Below are positions 11,147-25,100 of a stretch of 64,000 nt of DNA, in pieces. The notes beneath the pieces were generated by a model. It searched no databases. It worked only from the letters and a program-made list of their open reading frames with translations, and had not been told where the DNA came from. Made by a program: the position numbers and the translations under genes. The DNA is from Acorus gramineus (lineage: Eukaryota; Streptophyta; Magnoliopsida; Acorales; Acoraceae), in NCBI GenBank assembly GCA_030737835.1, contig CM060847.1:18415280-18479279 (forward strand). The letters run 5' to 3'. How positions within the stretch are numbered: position 1 is the first letter of the stretch; each line of letters begins with the position of its first letter.

Positions 11147-11230
11147 TCGGTGAGTTGGTCTAGTGACCATTTGGAACCCTCCCTTTTGGCTCTTCATCAA
11201 TTTTGGGTTTAAATCCCAAGGACTACTAAC
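11147..11230 (+). mobile_element. tRNA-derived SINE head, possible
   Basis: A box-A-like GAGTTGGTCTAGTGACC (11152-11168) and a perfect box-B-type palindrome GGGTTTAAATCCC (11205-11217) are spaced as in tRNA-derived SINEs. T-rich sequence follows. No target duplication was found, so the extent is uncertain. Confidence 0.4.
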
Positions 11231-11668
11231 ATTTTGCTTTATCTTTCTTTTTTTTTTATTCTGTTTTATTACTGTTTATTTCCTTTCCTGCTTATTTCCT
11301 TTACATTTATTGCTTAAATCACTCTAAATAAATTGATGTTTACTTGCTTTCATTGAAATTCCGAAGTTTCATAAGCGACAACTCCTTCAGGATCCGTCGG
11401 TTTACTTCTCATTATGTTGTTGTCAAAGTTACTCTCACTTTTCTTTACCTGCACATCGATGGCTGTTACTGGTGCCACTGATCTGAAGAAGTTTTATCAA
11501 GCTTTATTTAATTTCCTGTTTTATTTGCCTCTGTAAGTTTCTACTTTACATCCTTTTCTTGGTTCGACTATATTTTGTGTTAAAATCTGAATGTCTTCCT
11601 TTCTAAGTAAATCCTTTTTTAAAATTTCTTTATGTTCTACCGGAAGGATGCTATTGGTGCCGTCACGT

Positions 11669-14600
11669 TGTCACGCCCCGGGCGTCCCCGGTACGCGGCA
11701 AGTGTATATAAAATATCAGAATCTACACAGGAGGTCAATAATATATCATACACAAGCTACTAGAATGACACACAGACAACAAAAGCAGGGCTGACATGAT
11801 ATATACACCAAATGCGGATAACTAAAGACTGAATCTGTAATCAAAACACACTACAGACTCCATACATAATCACATGTCCTGTGAGAGCCAATATACATAC
11901 AAAGACATCCAAATACAACACAAACGCGTGCCCAAGCACGGAAAATAAAACATACTGGTACAAGGGATGCTGATAGCCTCAGAAACTCGCGGGACGTGGC
12001 GCTACTCCGCTACTGATGAAGTCCCTCGGGGAGCTCCTCCTCCGGATCCGACTCAGATGACACTGTAGAAAAGATTATGCGAGGGGTGAGCCACACGCTC
12101 AGTGAACGGCACAACCCATGCATCACAGACAATATTGACTTCAACCAGATAAACCTTATCATCCACAATCTCATTACCATAGCCACAATTAACAACAATT
12201 CCTCAAACTAGTGGGTCGCTACCGCCCACCCACTACACCCTCACCCTCACCCTCAATGGGTGACCAAGGATATTGGGACTAACTACACAAAACCAACGGG
12301 TCGCTTCCGCCAACCCGCTACACCCTCACCCTCACCCTCAATGGGTGACATAGGATATTGGGACTAACTGCACCAAAACCAACGGGTCGCTTCCGCCAAC
12401 CCGCCACACCCTCACCCTCACCCTTCAATGGGTGACATAGGATTTTGGGACTTACAATCCAGTGGGTCGTCACATCGCCGGCCCACCATACCCTCACCCT
12501 CACCCTCAACAGGTGACCTAGGCTCTTGGGACTGACTAGGCTGTTGGTCGCCCTTGGTCCACCGATAGTCTCTCCCCACTCCGTAGGTCGCTTGGCCACT
12601 CCCACATTCAGCGCAGTCCTTCCGAAATCAGGAGGCGCCTACTGATGGGAGCCCCTGCACGGGACGACCTTTCCAACGCCGGGGCTGTACTACACGGATC
12701 CAACGAAGGGAACAGAACAGCCTATCCATCGCATATGATCCACTCGGATCCGCAGACAACACGTCATAACAACACTAATGTTCTGAATTCCTCAGAACCC
12801 ACCAGGGCGCATAACTAAGATGCGGGGAAACATGCATAAGGTTATAATAGGGTGGAATATCGCTGGGGGAAAGAACTCGGGAGGGCAGCGTGAGTTCCCG
12901 TTATAGGACACCCCGACAACCAAACAAGGAACACGGTGTACCCTAACCCGGGTCTCACCGCTGTCCTCGCAAGGCCCCTCCCCTATAATATTCACTATAA
13001 CATGCAATTTTAACAAATACTAGCATTTAATTTAATAAATAAACTAGTAGGGCACATGCATCGGTCGGGCTTCCTAACATGGAAACAGGGGACATGCTGC
13101 ATGGCTCATACACATATCCTAAGGGTGCAAGTCCCTAACATGCAAAGTCTAGGGTAACATGCATTCTACAGTTAAATCATGCTCGCATGATATACATATT
13201 ACACATGCCAATATTTATCCATGGTGCCCCAGGAGAGGTCGGTATACGCCCAAGTGCGTATAACACCTCTCTACTGGGTTGGATTGTCCCACTCACCGAA
13301 GTCCGGGTCGTCGCGCGACCGTCCGTCTAGATCTGCAAGACAGACATTCAATATGGTGAGAACAATGCATAAAATACCCAAAAATACATCTAAAATACCC
13401 AACACTCGGACAAACGTACATACGGCCCGTACGCACGCGTATCCGAGCATCCCGACTCACTCCCGAGCCCACCGGGCAACCGCACGCACGGCCACCCGCC
13501 TCGGGCGCACCGCCGAGCCCCGGCCCGCGCGCCAAGGCGCACTGCCGAGCCCAGCCCGCACACCCGGACACCACCGGCGCACTGTCGCACGCCTCCCCGC
13601 GCGCCCCGACGCACCGCCGCACGCACGCGCACGCTCGCGCGCGCCCGCGCGCACCTCGCGTCCAGCCCAGCGCGCCCCCGCGCGCACTGCACGCACGCCC
13701 CAGCACGCGCACGCACTGGTCCCCAGCACCGCGCGCACTGGTCCCCAGCACCGCGCCCAGGCGCATGCCCAGGCGCCCTGCCCAGCACCCAAGCACAGTG
13801 CCCAGGCGCTCTGCCCGCGCGCACCCGAACGCACTCCCGCGCACACCCCCGCTCGAGCCAGCACCCGCGCGCACCCGCGCGACCACTCCGCGCGCACCCG
13901 CGCACCCGCGCGCGACTGCGCGCCCGACTGCGCCCAGCACCCAGCGCCCAGCGCCACCCGCGCGCACGCCCGCGCGCACGCACGCGCGCGCCCTGCCAGT
14001 GGCCCTGCCTGCTGCGCCTGCTGCTGCTGCCTGTGCTGCTGCCTGCCTGCCAGCCCGAGCTCCCCTACCACCCACCTCCGACCACCCAAAGCCTCCGACC
14101 ACCTCCCACAGCCCTCCGACGGCCACCCACCGCCGCCGACCACCACCCAACCTCATTTCCACCCTCCTAACATACATCTATGCAAGAAAAAGAGGGAAAA
14201 AGAGGCTTACCAAGGGAGGAAGCGAAGTCCGGACGCTCTCCGCGCGCCGAAACCTCTCTCAAAAGGCTTCTAACGCCCGGATCTCTCTCGGCCTCCGATA
14301 TGGCCCAAAACAGAGGAGAAGAGAGGGGGGGAGGAGAGGCAAAACTCACCGGAATCCGGATTTGAAAGCACCGGAGTGTAGATCGGGACCCGATCTACAC
14401 TTCCTATGCTTTAGGTTTTAAGCTTTGAGGGCTCTAGGGGGGTCAAAAGTGAGAAAAAGAGAGAGGGGAGAGAGAAAACTCATTTGGTAGGGATGATGAA
14501 CAGTACCTCGAAAATTAGATCCCATCCTTATATAGTGAGCGACTTAAAAACCCAGATACGCCCCGGAACTGCGAAATTTCAGAAACGTTGCCGGAATTCA

Positions 14601-14798
14601 ATGAAATTTTTGTGAGAGGTCTAAAATGGCACCAGGACACCAAATATGCAGTTAGATTTTCAATCGGAGTCCTCTAACTCAGGACGATAGCTAACAGTCC
14701 AGAAATAAGCGGTTCCGATCGAAAAACCGAAAAAAATGAAAAACTGCCAGAACGCTCCAACGGTTACCAGCAGGCTAAAAAGTGACACATATATAACA
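11669..14798 (-). repeat. Tekay solo LTR, reverse orientation (3130 bp)
   Basis: Starts TGTCACGCCCCGGGCG and ends GTGACACATATATAACA, the reverse complement of the LTR ends at 3547-5071. No internal region is present, so it is a solo LTR left by LTR-LTR recombination. The flanking 5 bp are CACGT (11664-11668) and CGCGT (14799-14803), a target duplication with one mismatch. TATA (CTATATAAGG on the minus strand) lies near 14525-14534. Bases 12234-12520 carry blocks of CACCCTCACCCTCA at 81-87 bp spacing. Bases 13430-14000 are extremely rich in CGCGCAC. Long frames there are low-complexity artefacts. It is inserted in the TIR element 10138-15993. Confidence 0.92.
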
Positions 14799-16304
14799 CG
14801 CGTTTTCCTTGCTTTTAAATATTTACTTCCACTGTATCACTCTTAATTTCCAATCCTTTCTTGTCAAATCTTTTCTGTTTTTCCTTCGATGGATCCTATA
14901 GGTGTTGTCAAGTTTCACCCTTCTTTAAAATTCTAACTTTGACTTCCTTTAAGTTTTTCTAGTTCTTTCAAAAATATTTTCTTTTTGGTTCTCATCTCTC
15001 TCTAGGCTTCATACAGGGCTAACCACGAACTTCATATCATCTTAAGGCACGGCCGGCCGTGACCCTTAAGAAGAAGAGAATCCATAATCTCCCCAGTGAG
15101 GCAATCATTATCTTTTCTTGCTTTTGAGTAAAAAGCAAGTGGCGAACACAAATTAAGTCACAGTGAGAGGTCGAGCGAACTCGGATTATCTCTCAAAACG
15201 GTGTTTTGGTATGTCGTGTATGGACCGGATCCAAGTCTAGAGAACCGAATTACAACCTAATCGTCGAAAAATCCACATCGACAGTCATTTCATATTTTAG
15301 GTGACCTAACTTGGTTGTCATTTCAGATTTTGGACGACCGAACTTGGTCCAACAGGACTTGTGATAAAGTTTATATATATATATATTTTTGGAAACCTAA
15401 ACCTGTGACGTGTATCCTCCTTGGATCCTTCATACCACTCCAAGTTTGAGTTGTAATGTATGGAGAATCAAACATTATTCTTAAATATAAAACATTTTTA
15501 CATAAGTGAGAGATAAATTTTCAGAAGCCTGATATAAAATGTGTTTGGATCAACTGGTAGGTTTTTTTAAAAAAAACACAAAAAATCTGCTTAATCACGA
15601 ATTTAAACGAAGCTTAAAAATGATATATATTTGTCTAATAAGATATTTTCTATAAAAAATTGAATTAGTTGAAATTATACCTACTTACATTCTTTTTCAG
15701 TCCATTAGCTGCTGTTTGGATAAAAGAATAAATGTAGAATATGATGAAATAACCCAAAAAAAAATTTGTTTACAAAGAATAGGTAGATATAGTTCTAGAC
15801 CTTATTCAACCAATTTCAGTAGCCCAAAACCTGAAATGGCGATCAAGTTCGATCGCTCAAAACCTGAAATGTTGATCAAGTTCGGTCGACCTGGGATGCG
15901 ACTTGGATTGGTGGAAACAACCAAACACCAATTTTTTTTTTTTTTTTTAATACGGTGAGTTAAGGGAAATGCTTAATGGAGATAGACACGCCCTGATTGA
16001 TAATTTGATTTGAAAAATTGTTTGACTAGCATAGCAAAAACTTTCCATGTACTTCTTGGTGGAGAAAACCATAAATAGTTACCAGCAAATTCTCTTGGAA
16101 GAATGCTTTATATGATATGCCCAGGCCAAGAAAACATGATATTTTGGCAAATAAAGCTAATTGATTTATTCTCATACAAAAATGGTCCATTTTCAACAGT
16201 TGGAACTAATGATGTAATATTACAGAAAGAAACACAAATAACTGTAGTAGCCCACATCAGGATTCAAATGGATCATTCTCACCTACCTTCACTTGTTGTC
16301 TCCT

Positions 16305-18354
<2,050 letters not shown>

Positions 18355-18700
18355 TCACTCCGGCTCCATCAACTGCGTCATCTTCTACAGTCACAGACGT
18401 ACCCTCTTCATCAGCACCTCCTGCTCTAAGGAAAGCAAAAAAGAAAGGGTTTGTGAAGTTTTTTGGATGACTGTATATATGGGACTTAAGATATATTTAT
18501 ATATATAAATTTTCATGCAGAAATAGTAATGAAGTGATTGTATTTGATAGAACTTATGTTTTATTTCATTTAAGTTGTTTTATTTCATTCAAGCAGGATT
18601 TTCATACATTTTCATATATGTTCAAACAGAATTATACAATATATTTAAGGCAGGACTATGTTTGAACAAAAACCAAAAAGAAAAAAAAATCTAAGTCATT
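18355..18700. other. Unrelated DNA joined to the truncated end of copy A
   Basis: From about 18355 the sequence has no similarity to the corresponding receptor kinase region of B. A short plus-strand stretch encodes HSGSINCVIFYSHRRTLF (about 18345-18400), vaguely like a WD repeat, but too short to call. The remainder is AT-rich without a gene. Confidence 0.4.
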
Positions 18701-18707
18701 TGAACTG

Positions 18708-18848
18708 GAGTCGGCATATATATATATGCCGTCTCCAGGAAACGGCATATGTATATGCCGTCTCCTTTGCATTTTTCAAGGGGGAGACGGCATATATATA
18801 TGCCGTCTTCCCATGTTACCTGGGGTTTATATATATATGCCGTCTCCA
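18708..18848. repeat. Cluster of ACGGCATATATATATGCCGT palindromes
   Basis: Three near-perfect palindromes occur at about 18712-18731, 18742-18761 and 18787-18806, each CGGCATAYRTATATGCCG flanked by GGAGA/TCTCC-type arms. A fourth half-site is at 18824-18846. A GC-rich patch with GCTGACGTGGCAGCGCTGACC follows (18868-18900). The origin is unknown; it may be the end of a non-autonomous DNA element. Confidence 0.75.
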
Positions 18849-18849
18849 G

Positions 18850-20575
18850 TATAAATATTAAAAAAAAACGACCAACGCTGACGTGGCAGCGCTGACCGGG
18901 TCAACGGGGCTAGTTTTTGCAAATATTCGAAGGGCAGGGCTATTTTTGTAAATTTTCATTTTCTTGGGGTTAAAAGTGCTAATTACCCTTTATTTTATCA
19001 GGAATCCAGATTCCATCAGACTCTTTGGTTCACCAATAGATTTATGTAAATAAACATTTTTTAGTGTTTGGTTTACACAAGGATTTTTGCAAGAAATTTT
19101 GTTCAAATGTCTAAAATACCCCTTACTATAATACATCTACTTGTAAAATTTATTTATTTATCCATATCACAATTATAAAAAAAGAGTAATTTATTTATAA
19201 ATATTTAATGAATGAAAATAAATAAAATAACCAATTATTTAATTAAACACATAATAATAGTAATTTTCTTAAATTAATTGAATATTATGAACTCCCATAA
19301 AAGAAGAGAGGAGGAGGTGGGTAAAAAAAAAAGGAGGCTATTTATTTTAGAAGAGATATACATAGTAATTTAATTAATTTGTAAAGAGTATAATAGTAAT
19401 CTAATTTAGGATTTCTTGTGGAATTTGAGATTACCACCACAAAGGGTGAGAATTTGATGCCACTCTATTTTTTCACATGCATTGATTTTAATTCCAGTGG
19501 GACCTACAATTCCCATCAAAATTGCAACCAAACATTGGATTTTACACAATTTTTTTGATAATCTCACGTGGAATTAAATTCCATCTTAGATTGACACGAA
19601 CTAAACGGGGCTTTTTTGATAAATGTTTGTCAATAAGAGTAAAGTAAATCATCAAACTACGTGTCACCAGACCAAATTGGCCAACTTGTTCCATGTTCCT
19701 TTAATTTTAATTCATCAAACTTCGTCAACCCTTTCCGAATTAAACAAATATGTCATGGCTTCCACCCATCTGTGTATTGATCTTTTATTTATTTATTTAT
19801 GCGAGGGAGCAATTTTCTGTGACTGACCTTATTGTCAAGTTGGTAGGCTATCTTCGCTTGTTTGTCCTGTGTATTGAAAGATAATATTGGTATATTAAAA
19901 AATCACATCGGATTCTGAAAGTGATAAGATTTAATTAAAGAAAAATATTTAAATTTGATATTTTAAAATCATAAACCACTAGACAAGCACCCTGTTTGGA
20001 GGGGACAGAATTTTGCATGAATGTCTTTTTGAAGGGTATCAATGTAAAATATAAATACTCTAAATTTTACATAAATACCTCTCAAAACAACATTCATGCA
20101 CAATTTATACCCTTTTGAGGAGAATTGTTGAAAATAACAATTCAGCTGAGGTATTTTGATCAAATGTGAATTTTAAGGTATACATATAAAAAACTCAATA
20201 AAATATTGTTATTTTTTCAAAATTAATGAGAATTGGTGGATATGGATTTGATATTATTCCATTTAAATATACATATATATAGGTAAATAGATGGATAGAT
20301 TTTTTATTCCATCCTTATCCCAATATAAAACCAATAAAATATAAAAATAATAAAAAGTTTTGATGTGGCATGATCAATCCCATTCATTCCATGTATCTTT
20401 AAAAAATTGTTATTTATTGAATGTGAAGAAAGTAGGAAAAACTAGAAAATATTCATAGTTAGTAATATAGATAGATAAATAGATGCATGGATAAAATTCA
20501 GAAAATTCTCTCTGCTCCAATCCATACAATCTTCATTTCCACCTTCTTATCAATTGATTAAATAAAATAGAGAAA
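18850..20575. other. Gene-free AT-rich spacer with degenerate repeats
   Basis: No gene is visible. Bases 18990-19610 look like a decayed TIR element (right part ends CACGAACTAAACGGGG). Bases 19800-19880 resemble the 3' part of the SINE at 60738-60928 (GTCAAGTTGGTAGGCTATCTTCG). The remainder is AT-rich with short tandem AT runs. Confidence 0.45.
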
Positions 20576-20995
20576 TTAATTAGGGTCCTCGCAATCACCC
20601 CCTGTGATTTATAGATCCCTGACATGTTTTGAGTTATTACTGGGGTCCCTACTGTTGAATAACATTATTTAGAGGTCCAAGGCAGCAACTCTCCGTTTGT
20701 ACCCTCCGTTTGCATACCAAAAATTCCCTTTGAAACTCTTCATTTTATCCGAACCACGTTTGTCATATGTAATATAGTCTACTAAAAATAATTAATAATG
20801 TATCCAAATCATTATTTATGGCCTACTAGCGTGTAGAAAAGAATTAACACGTTACCTAGACGGAAAGGTTGAAAGGCTATTTTTGGAATTAAAAACAATG
20901 AGATTCAACAAGAAGGACTAAGAAATTATTCAAAACAAATCACAGTCCTAAAAACAATAGAGGGTAACTGTGAATAACCCGTATTAATTAATTAA
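20576..20995. repeat. Small TIR element related to the foldback element ends
   Basis: Left end GAAATTAATTAGGGTCCTCG and right end (reversed) GGGTTATTCACAGTTACCC are loosely inverted. The left end closely resembles the termini of the 38466-42944 element (GGAAATTAATTAGAGGTCC). No frame and no clear target duplication were seen. Confidence 0.5.
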
Positions 20996-21480
20996 TTATT
21001 ATTATTTTTATCTTTTATAAAAAAATAATACTCTCTCATTGAAGTATATATTGTTCTATAAAAATGTTATACTCAAGTCCCCTTTTTGATCTCAAGCACA
21101 ATTCGTCATGTTTTCATTTTCTTAAAAATCATGTACCTCATTTAATAACATATATTTTTATAAAATGTGAAGTATATACTACAATTAATTGAATGATATA
21201 ATTTATAGAAAATGATATAAAAAAAAGTAGAGGGTGACTATGAGTACCCCGAATTAATTATTATTATTATTATATAAAAAATCATACTCTTCCATTGAAG
21301 TGCATATTGTTCTATGAAAATGTTATACTCAAGTTCCCTTTCTAGTCTCAAGCGTAGTCCATCTTGTTTTCATTTTCTTAAAAATCATACACCTCATTTA
21401 ATAAGATATATATTTTTATAAAATGTGAAGTATATATTTCAATTAATTGAATGAAATATATTATTTATAGAAAATGTAAA
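20961..21480. repeat. Tandem duplication, about 270-bp period
   Basis: AGGGTAACTGTGAATAACCC at 20961 and AGGGTGACTATGAGTACCCC at 21231 start two AT-rich units with shared content (GTATATATTGTTCTATAAAAATG-like, TCAAGTTCCC, CTTAAAAATCAT). There is no coding content. Confidence 0.75.
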
Positions 21481-22169
21481 CAATTCCCATCGAGATATAT
21501 ATGTTTGTTAGAGCGAGTGGAGGGAGCTAATCAGTATATGAGACGTATTTGGGTAGTGAAAGGACTGAGTGTAACAACTCTCGATGAACTTCTATTGTTT
21601 CTGCTTTTGGTCGTTTCTCTTGCATGTAATTCTTGAATGTGTACCTCTGGGCACCAATGTGGTTTTCAATTGGATTGATGTGATTAAATTGATTACAGGA
21701 TCTCATTTATCACAGTTTTAGCGGGGAAATTAATTAAAAATTGATCTTCTTGTTCTTGTCCTTACTGTGAGTGATTGATGATTTGATTTCAAGAATTGTT
21801 TTACCAGCATAGTAAAATCATTCCATGTACTTCATGGTGGAGAAAGTCATACATGGTTATCAACAAAATCTTTTGAAAGAGTGCTTTATATCATGTGCCC
21901 ATGTCAAGAAAATTACATAGTTTGGCAAAGAAAGCTTTTAATTTTATTCTCATTAAAAATCTTTTGAAAGAGTGCTTTATATCATGTGCCCATGTCAAGA
22001 AAACAACATAGTTTGGCGAAGAAAGCTTTTCATTTTATTCTCATTAAAAATAGTCCATTTTCAACAGTAGAAACTAGAAACTAATGATGTAATATTCACA
22101 GACTCTCATTATTCAAATATACAGAACTAAACAAAGATAACAGAAGTAGCCCACATCAATGGATCCTTC
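21481..22169. other. 3' flank of receptor kinase B
   Basis: No gene is visible. Around 21760-21790 it contains the uninterrupted relative of the target of the 10138-15993 insertion. Bases 21890-22050 hold a tandem duplication of about 92 bp (CTTTTGAAAGAGTGCTTTATATCATGTGCC-type unit), part of the duplicated 3' flank that is also seen next to copy A near 16020-16250. Confidence 0.6.
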
Positions 22170-25100
22170 TCACCTACCTTCACTTGTTTTCTCCTCCAAT
22201 ATTCTTCTAGTTGGGCTAACAGGCGAAAAGCTTGAGCCACTCACATAGCTCATGCCGGTTGTCAGACCAGAACTAGTACTAGTTGTTGTTGTGGATGTTG
22301 TCGCATCCGCAGTGCCTCCTCCCCTGCCAACATCCATGAAGCTTGAGAAGTCATTGAGGCGCCAGTCAGTTAAGTAACCAGGGCGAGTCGTCACATTGCC
22401 CACTTCAAGATCCCCGGAGAGCATCCCCACCACCCTTGACATGGATGGTCGCAGCGACGGTGAAGCCTGAGTGCATAGTAGAGCTACTACCATCACCCGA
22501 ATGGCTTCTTCTTTGTCGAATTCTAACAATGTCTTGTCCACTATTTCTAAATCTTGGTTTCTCTCGTGCAGTTGCCATGCCTATTGACAAAAGAGCATAT
22601 CAATTGTTACGTGTTATGTTTCCTGTACTATAATTTCAAATTTTCATCCTTGAGAAAACCAAGATAATATTTATGGAATAAAGAATTATGAGTGAATGAA
22701 GACATACCCATTCAAGGAGATAAACCTTGTCTTTGTCCATGCTCAGATCACAATTTTGCCTCCCACTTATAATTTCCAATGCAACGACTCCGAATCCAAA
22801 CACATCAACCTTCTCTGTTAGGTGGCCCCAGAGCGCGTACTCAGGTGCGAGATAACCACTTCAAAATTATCCAAAAAACACGACATTTTGTTATTATTGT
22901 ACGATTTATAAACCTCAAATTGTTTGTTAGCAAGTTATAAAATGAAATAGATATAGTGGTTAGCAATGCTTACTATGTCCCTGCAACTCTAGTGCTCAAA
23001 TGAGTCTTCTTGTCATCGTAGAGCTTGGCCAGGCCGAAATCCGATATCTTGGGGTTTAAATCTGCATCGAGCAATATATTGCTGGCCTTGACGTCCCGAT
23101 GTACAATCCGGACTCTAGATTCCTCATGAAGGTATGCTAGGCCTCTGGCAGTGCCCAAGCATATATTGAACCGGGTTGGCCAGTCAAGTTGCAAACTGCT
23201 CTTCCCTGCATACACTTGAATTTCAGTAACATATCTTCATTGTAATAATAAGACCAAAGTTAAATGTATTTCAATTACGTACCAAAGAGTGCTTGATCAA
23301 GGCTCTTGTTTACAAGATACTCATACACAAGGACCCTCCTGTCTCCCTCGATGCAACATCCATAAAGTTTTACAAGATTCCGATGTTGCACGGCAGATAT
23401 CATAGCAATCTCAGTCACAAACTGACTCTTGCCTTGATGAGATGTCACTGAGAGTTGCTTCACTGCTACCTCTCTTCCATCGGCAAGTTTACCCTGACAG
23501 ATTTCATAATTTAAAATTAAAAAATCAAGCATTCCAATGAGTGTTTTGTAGAAATATCATATTGTTTGGTAGATAATTGTTCCCATCTAGAAAACAAGCT
23601 CATTAGTCCAAAAAAGAAATGTTTACAATCCCAGAGGCTTGATTAAAATTTATATTTAAAAATCTTACACAGATATGTCTATTTTGATGGTTTGTGAAAA
23701 AAAATTTCCCCATTTTATAAACTCCACATTGACATCCATGCTACAATATAATGCATGGTGATAGTTGTATATCAATTTGTGGATGTGCACATGCTAGATC
23801 TGTACCATGTCACACCTTAACCTGTACCATGTCACACCTTAACAAGTAAACAAATCTAACCATAACTCACAAGCAACAAAATCCTGAGCTTTCAGTACGA
23901 TCAATGCTTAAGTAATGTAATTGAAGGATTACCTTATAAACTTGGCCAAATCCTCCCTCTCCTAGCTTATTAGAATCATTGAAATCTTTGGTAGCGGTCC
24001 TTAGCTCGGCATAACTGAAAGTGTTGGGCCTAGCACCACTTCCTAGAAGCTCTGAAAATTTAGCAATAGCACTAGTTAAGTTACAGATGCTGAAATGGAA
24101 TCATTAGCCTTTTGAATGTTACAAGTACCTTCATCTTCAGCCATTCGTAACCTTCTCTGTTTCCTTCTCCACATGAAAACTCCAAATAGAAGCATCAGGG
24201 CCAAAATTCCAATAGGAACTATAATACCAACAACTAAACCGGTCTTTGCCTTTTTTGCTGAAGAAGTTGTTGGTGGAACATTAGAAACAGTGCCTTTAAA
24301 ATCTGAAACTCAAGAAATAGAAAGAAGGAACAAATGAGTACAATGTTAAAACAAAACTCCAAAAGGAAGTTGTTGTTATAAAATATATTACCTTTGGGAG
24401 ATGCACTGATGGCTGAAATCATTGGCCCATGTAGTCCTTGATAAGGTATACAACAAGTACCCTTTCCTGCCCAGAAGAGATGAATCTCAAGGAAGTTGTT
24501 CGGTACGGAAGCAATAAATTCCTTCTTGATAGCTTTAAAAGACCCCCCAGCTTCTTTTCTGATATCAAAATCTTTTTGTACAAGGTTTCCCTGAATAGTA
24601 TTGTTACATGAATATGACTAGAAATATTTGGAATTCCATTATACAATTATTAGTGATAGATTGTTTAGTAACAAAATTCGTTGTCACAAAATGCTTGAAT
24701 GCTTACTTGGATATAGATATCAAAAACTCGCTTTCCAAGACTCGTCCATTTGGGAGGATCCTCAAATAAGGTCTCTGCAAATTGTAGACTTACTGTGTAG
24801 TTCCCATTTTGAAGTCCGAGACCATAGTATCTTAGTGAAGATGGTGATTGTCTCGCACTCTGGAATAGCTCAGAGTCCAATGTATTGGTGAATTGGGAAA
24901 GACTGCTCACTACATATGTTTGATTTGGGCTATTTATATAGTTCCCAATATTGCTAACCGCCCACCTTTGTGTGTCAGTAACATAATATGATGCAGCACC
25001 AAGGTTCTCAGTCTCTTTGTCAAAAGAAGTCTGATCAGAGGTTGTCATGGCCTTGCCACCACAATTGATTGCAAAAGTATAATCTGATGAAAATGATTTT

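Larger units (their letters stand above)
10138..15993. mobile_element. TIR element (Mutator-like) with 10-bp target duplication
   Basis: Ends are GGGCACGTTTATC and, reverse-complemented, GGGCGTGTCTATC (10 of 13 identical). Further inverted similarity follows, with TTAACYCACC and repeated units of about 30 bp containing CGAACTTGGTCA near 10205-10265, 15295-15350 and (reversed) 15826-15895. The exact 10-bp sequence TGATTGATAA flanks both ends (10128-10137 and 15994-16003). The related flank of receptor kinase B reads GTGAGTGATTGATGATTTGA without interruption near 21768, giving an independent empty site. No transposase is visible. A 3130-bp solo LTR sits inside, so the element itself is about 2.7 kb. 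A 9-11 bp duplication points to Mutator-like elements; hAT is less likely. Confidence 0.85.

Noticed and set aside
12234-12520. Telomere-like repeats suggesting a chromosome end
   Set aside because: The unit is CCCTCA rather than the plant telomere unit, is short and interrupted, and sits inside an LTR with defined ends.
13221-14273. 350-codon frame and several overlapping long frames on both strands
   Set aside because: They lie in the CGCGCAC simple-repeat core of the solo LTR. The translations are A/P/R/T or G/R/A repeats in all frames, and the same region in the other LTRs gives different proteins.
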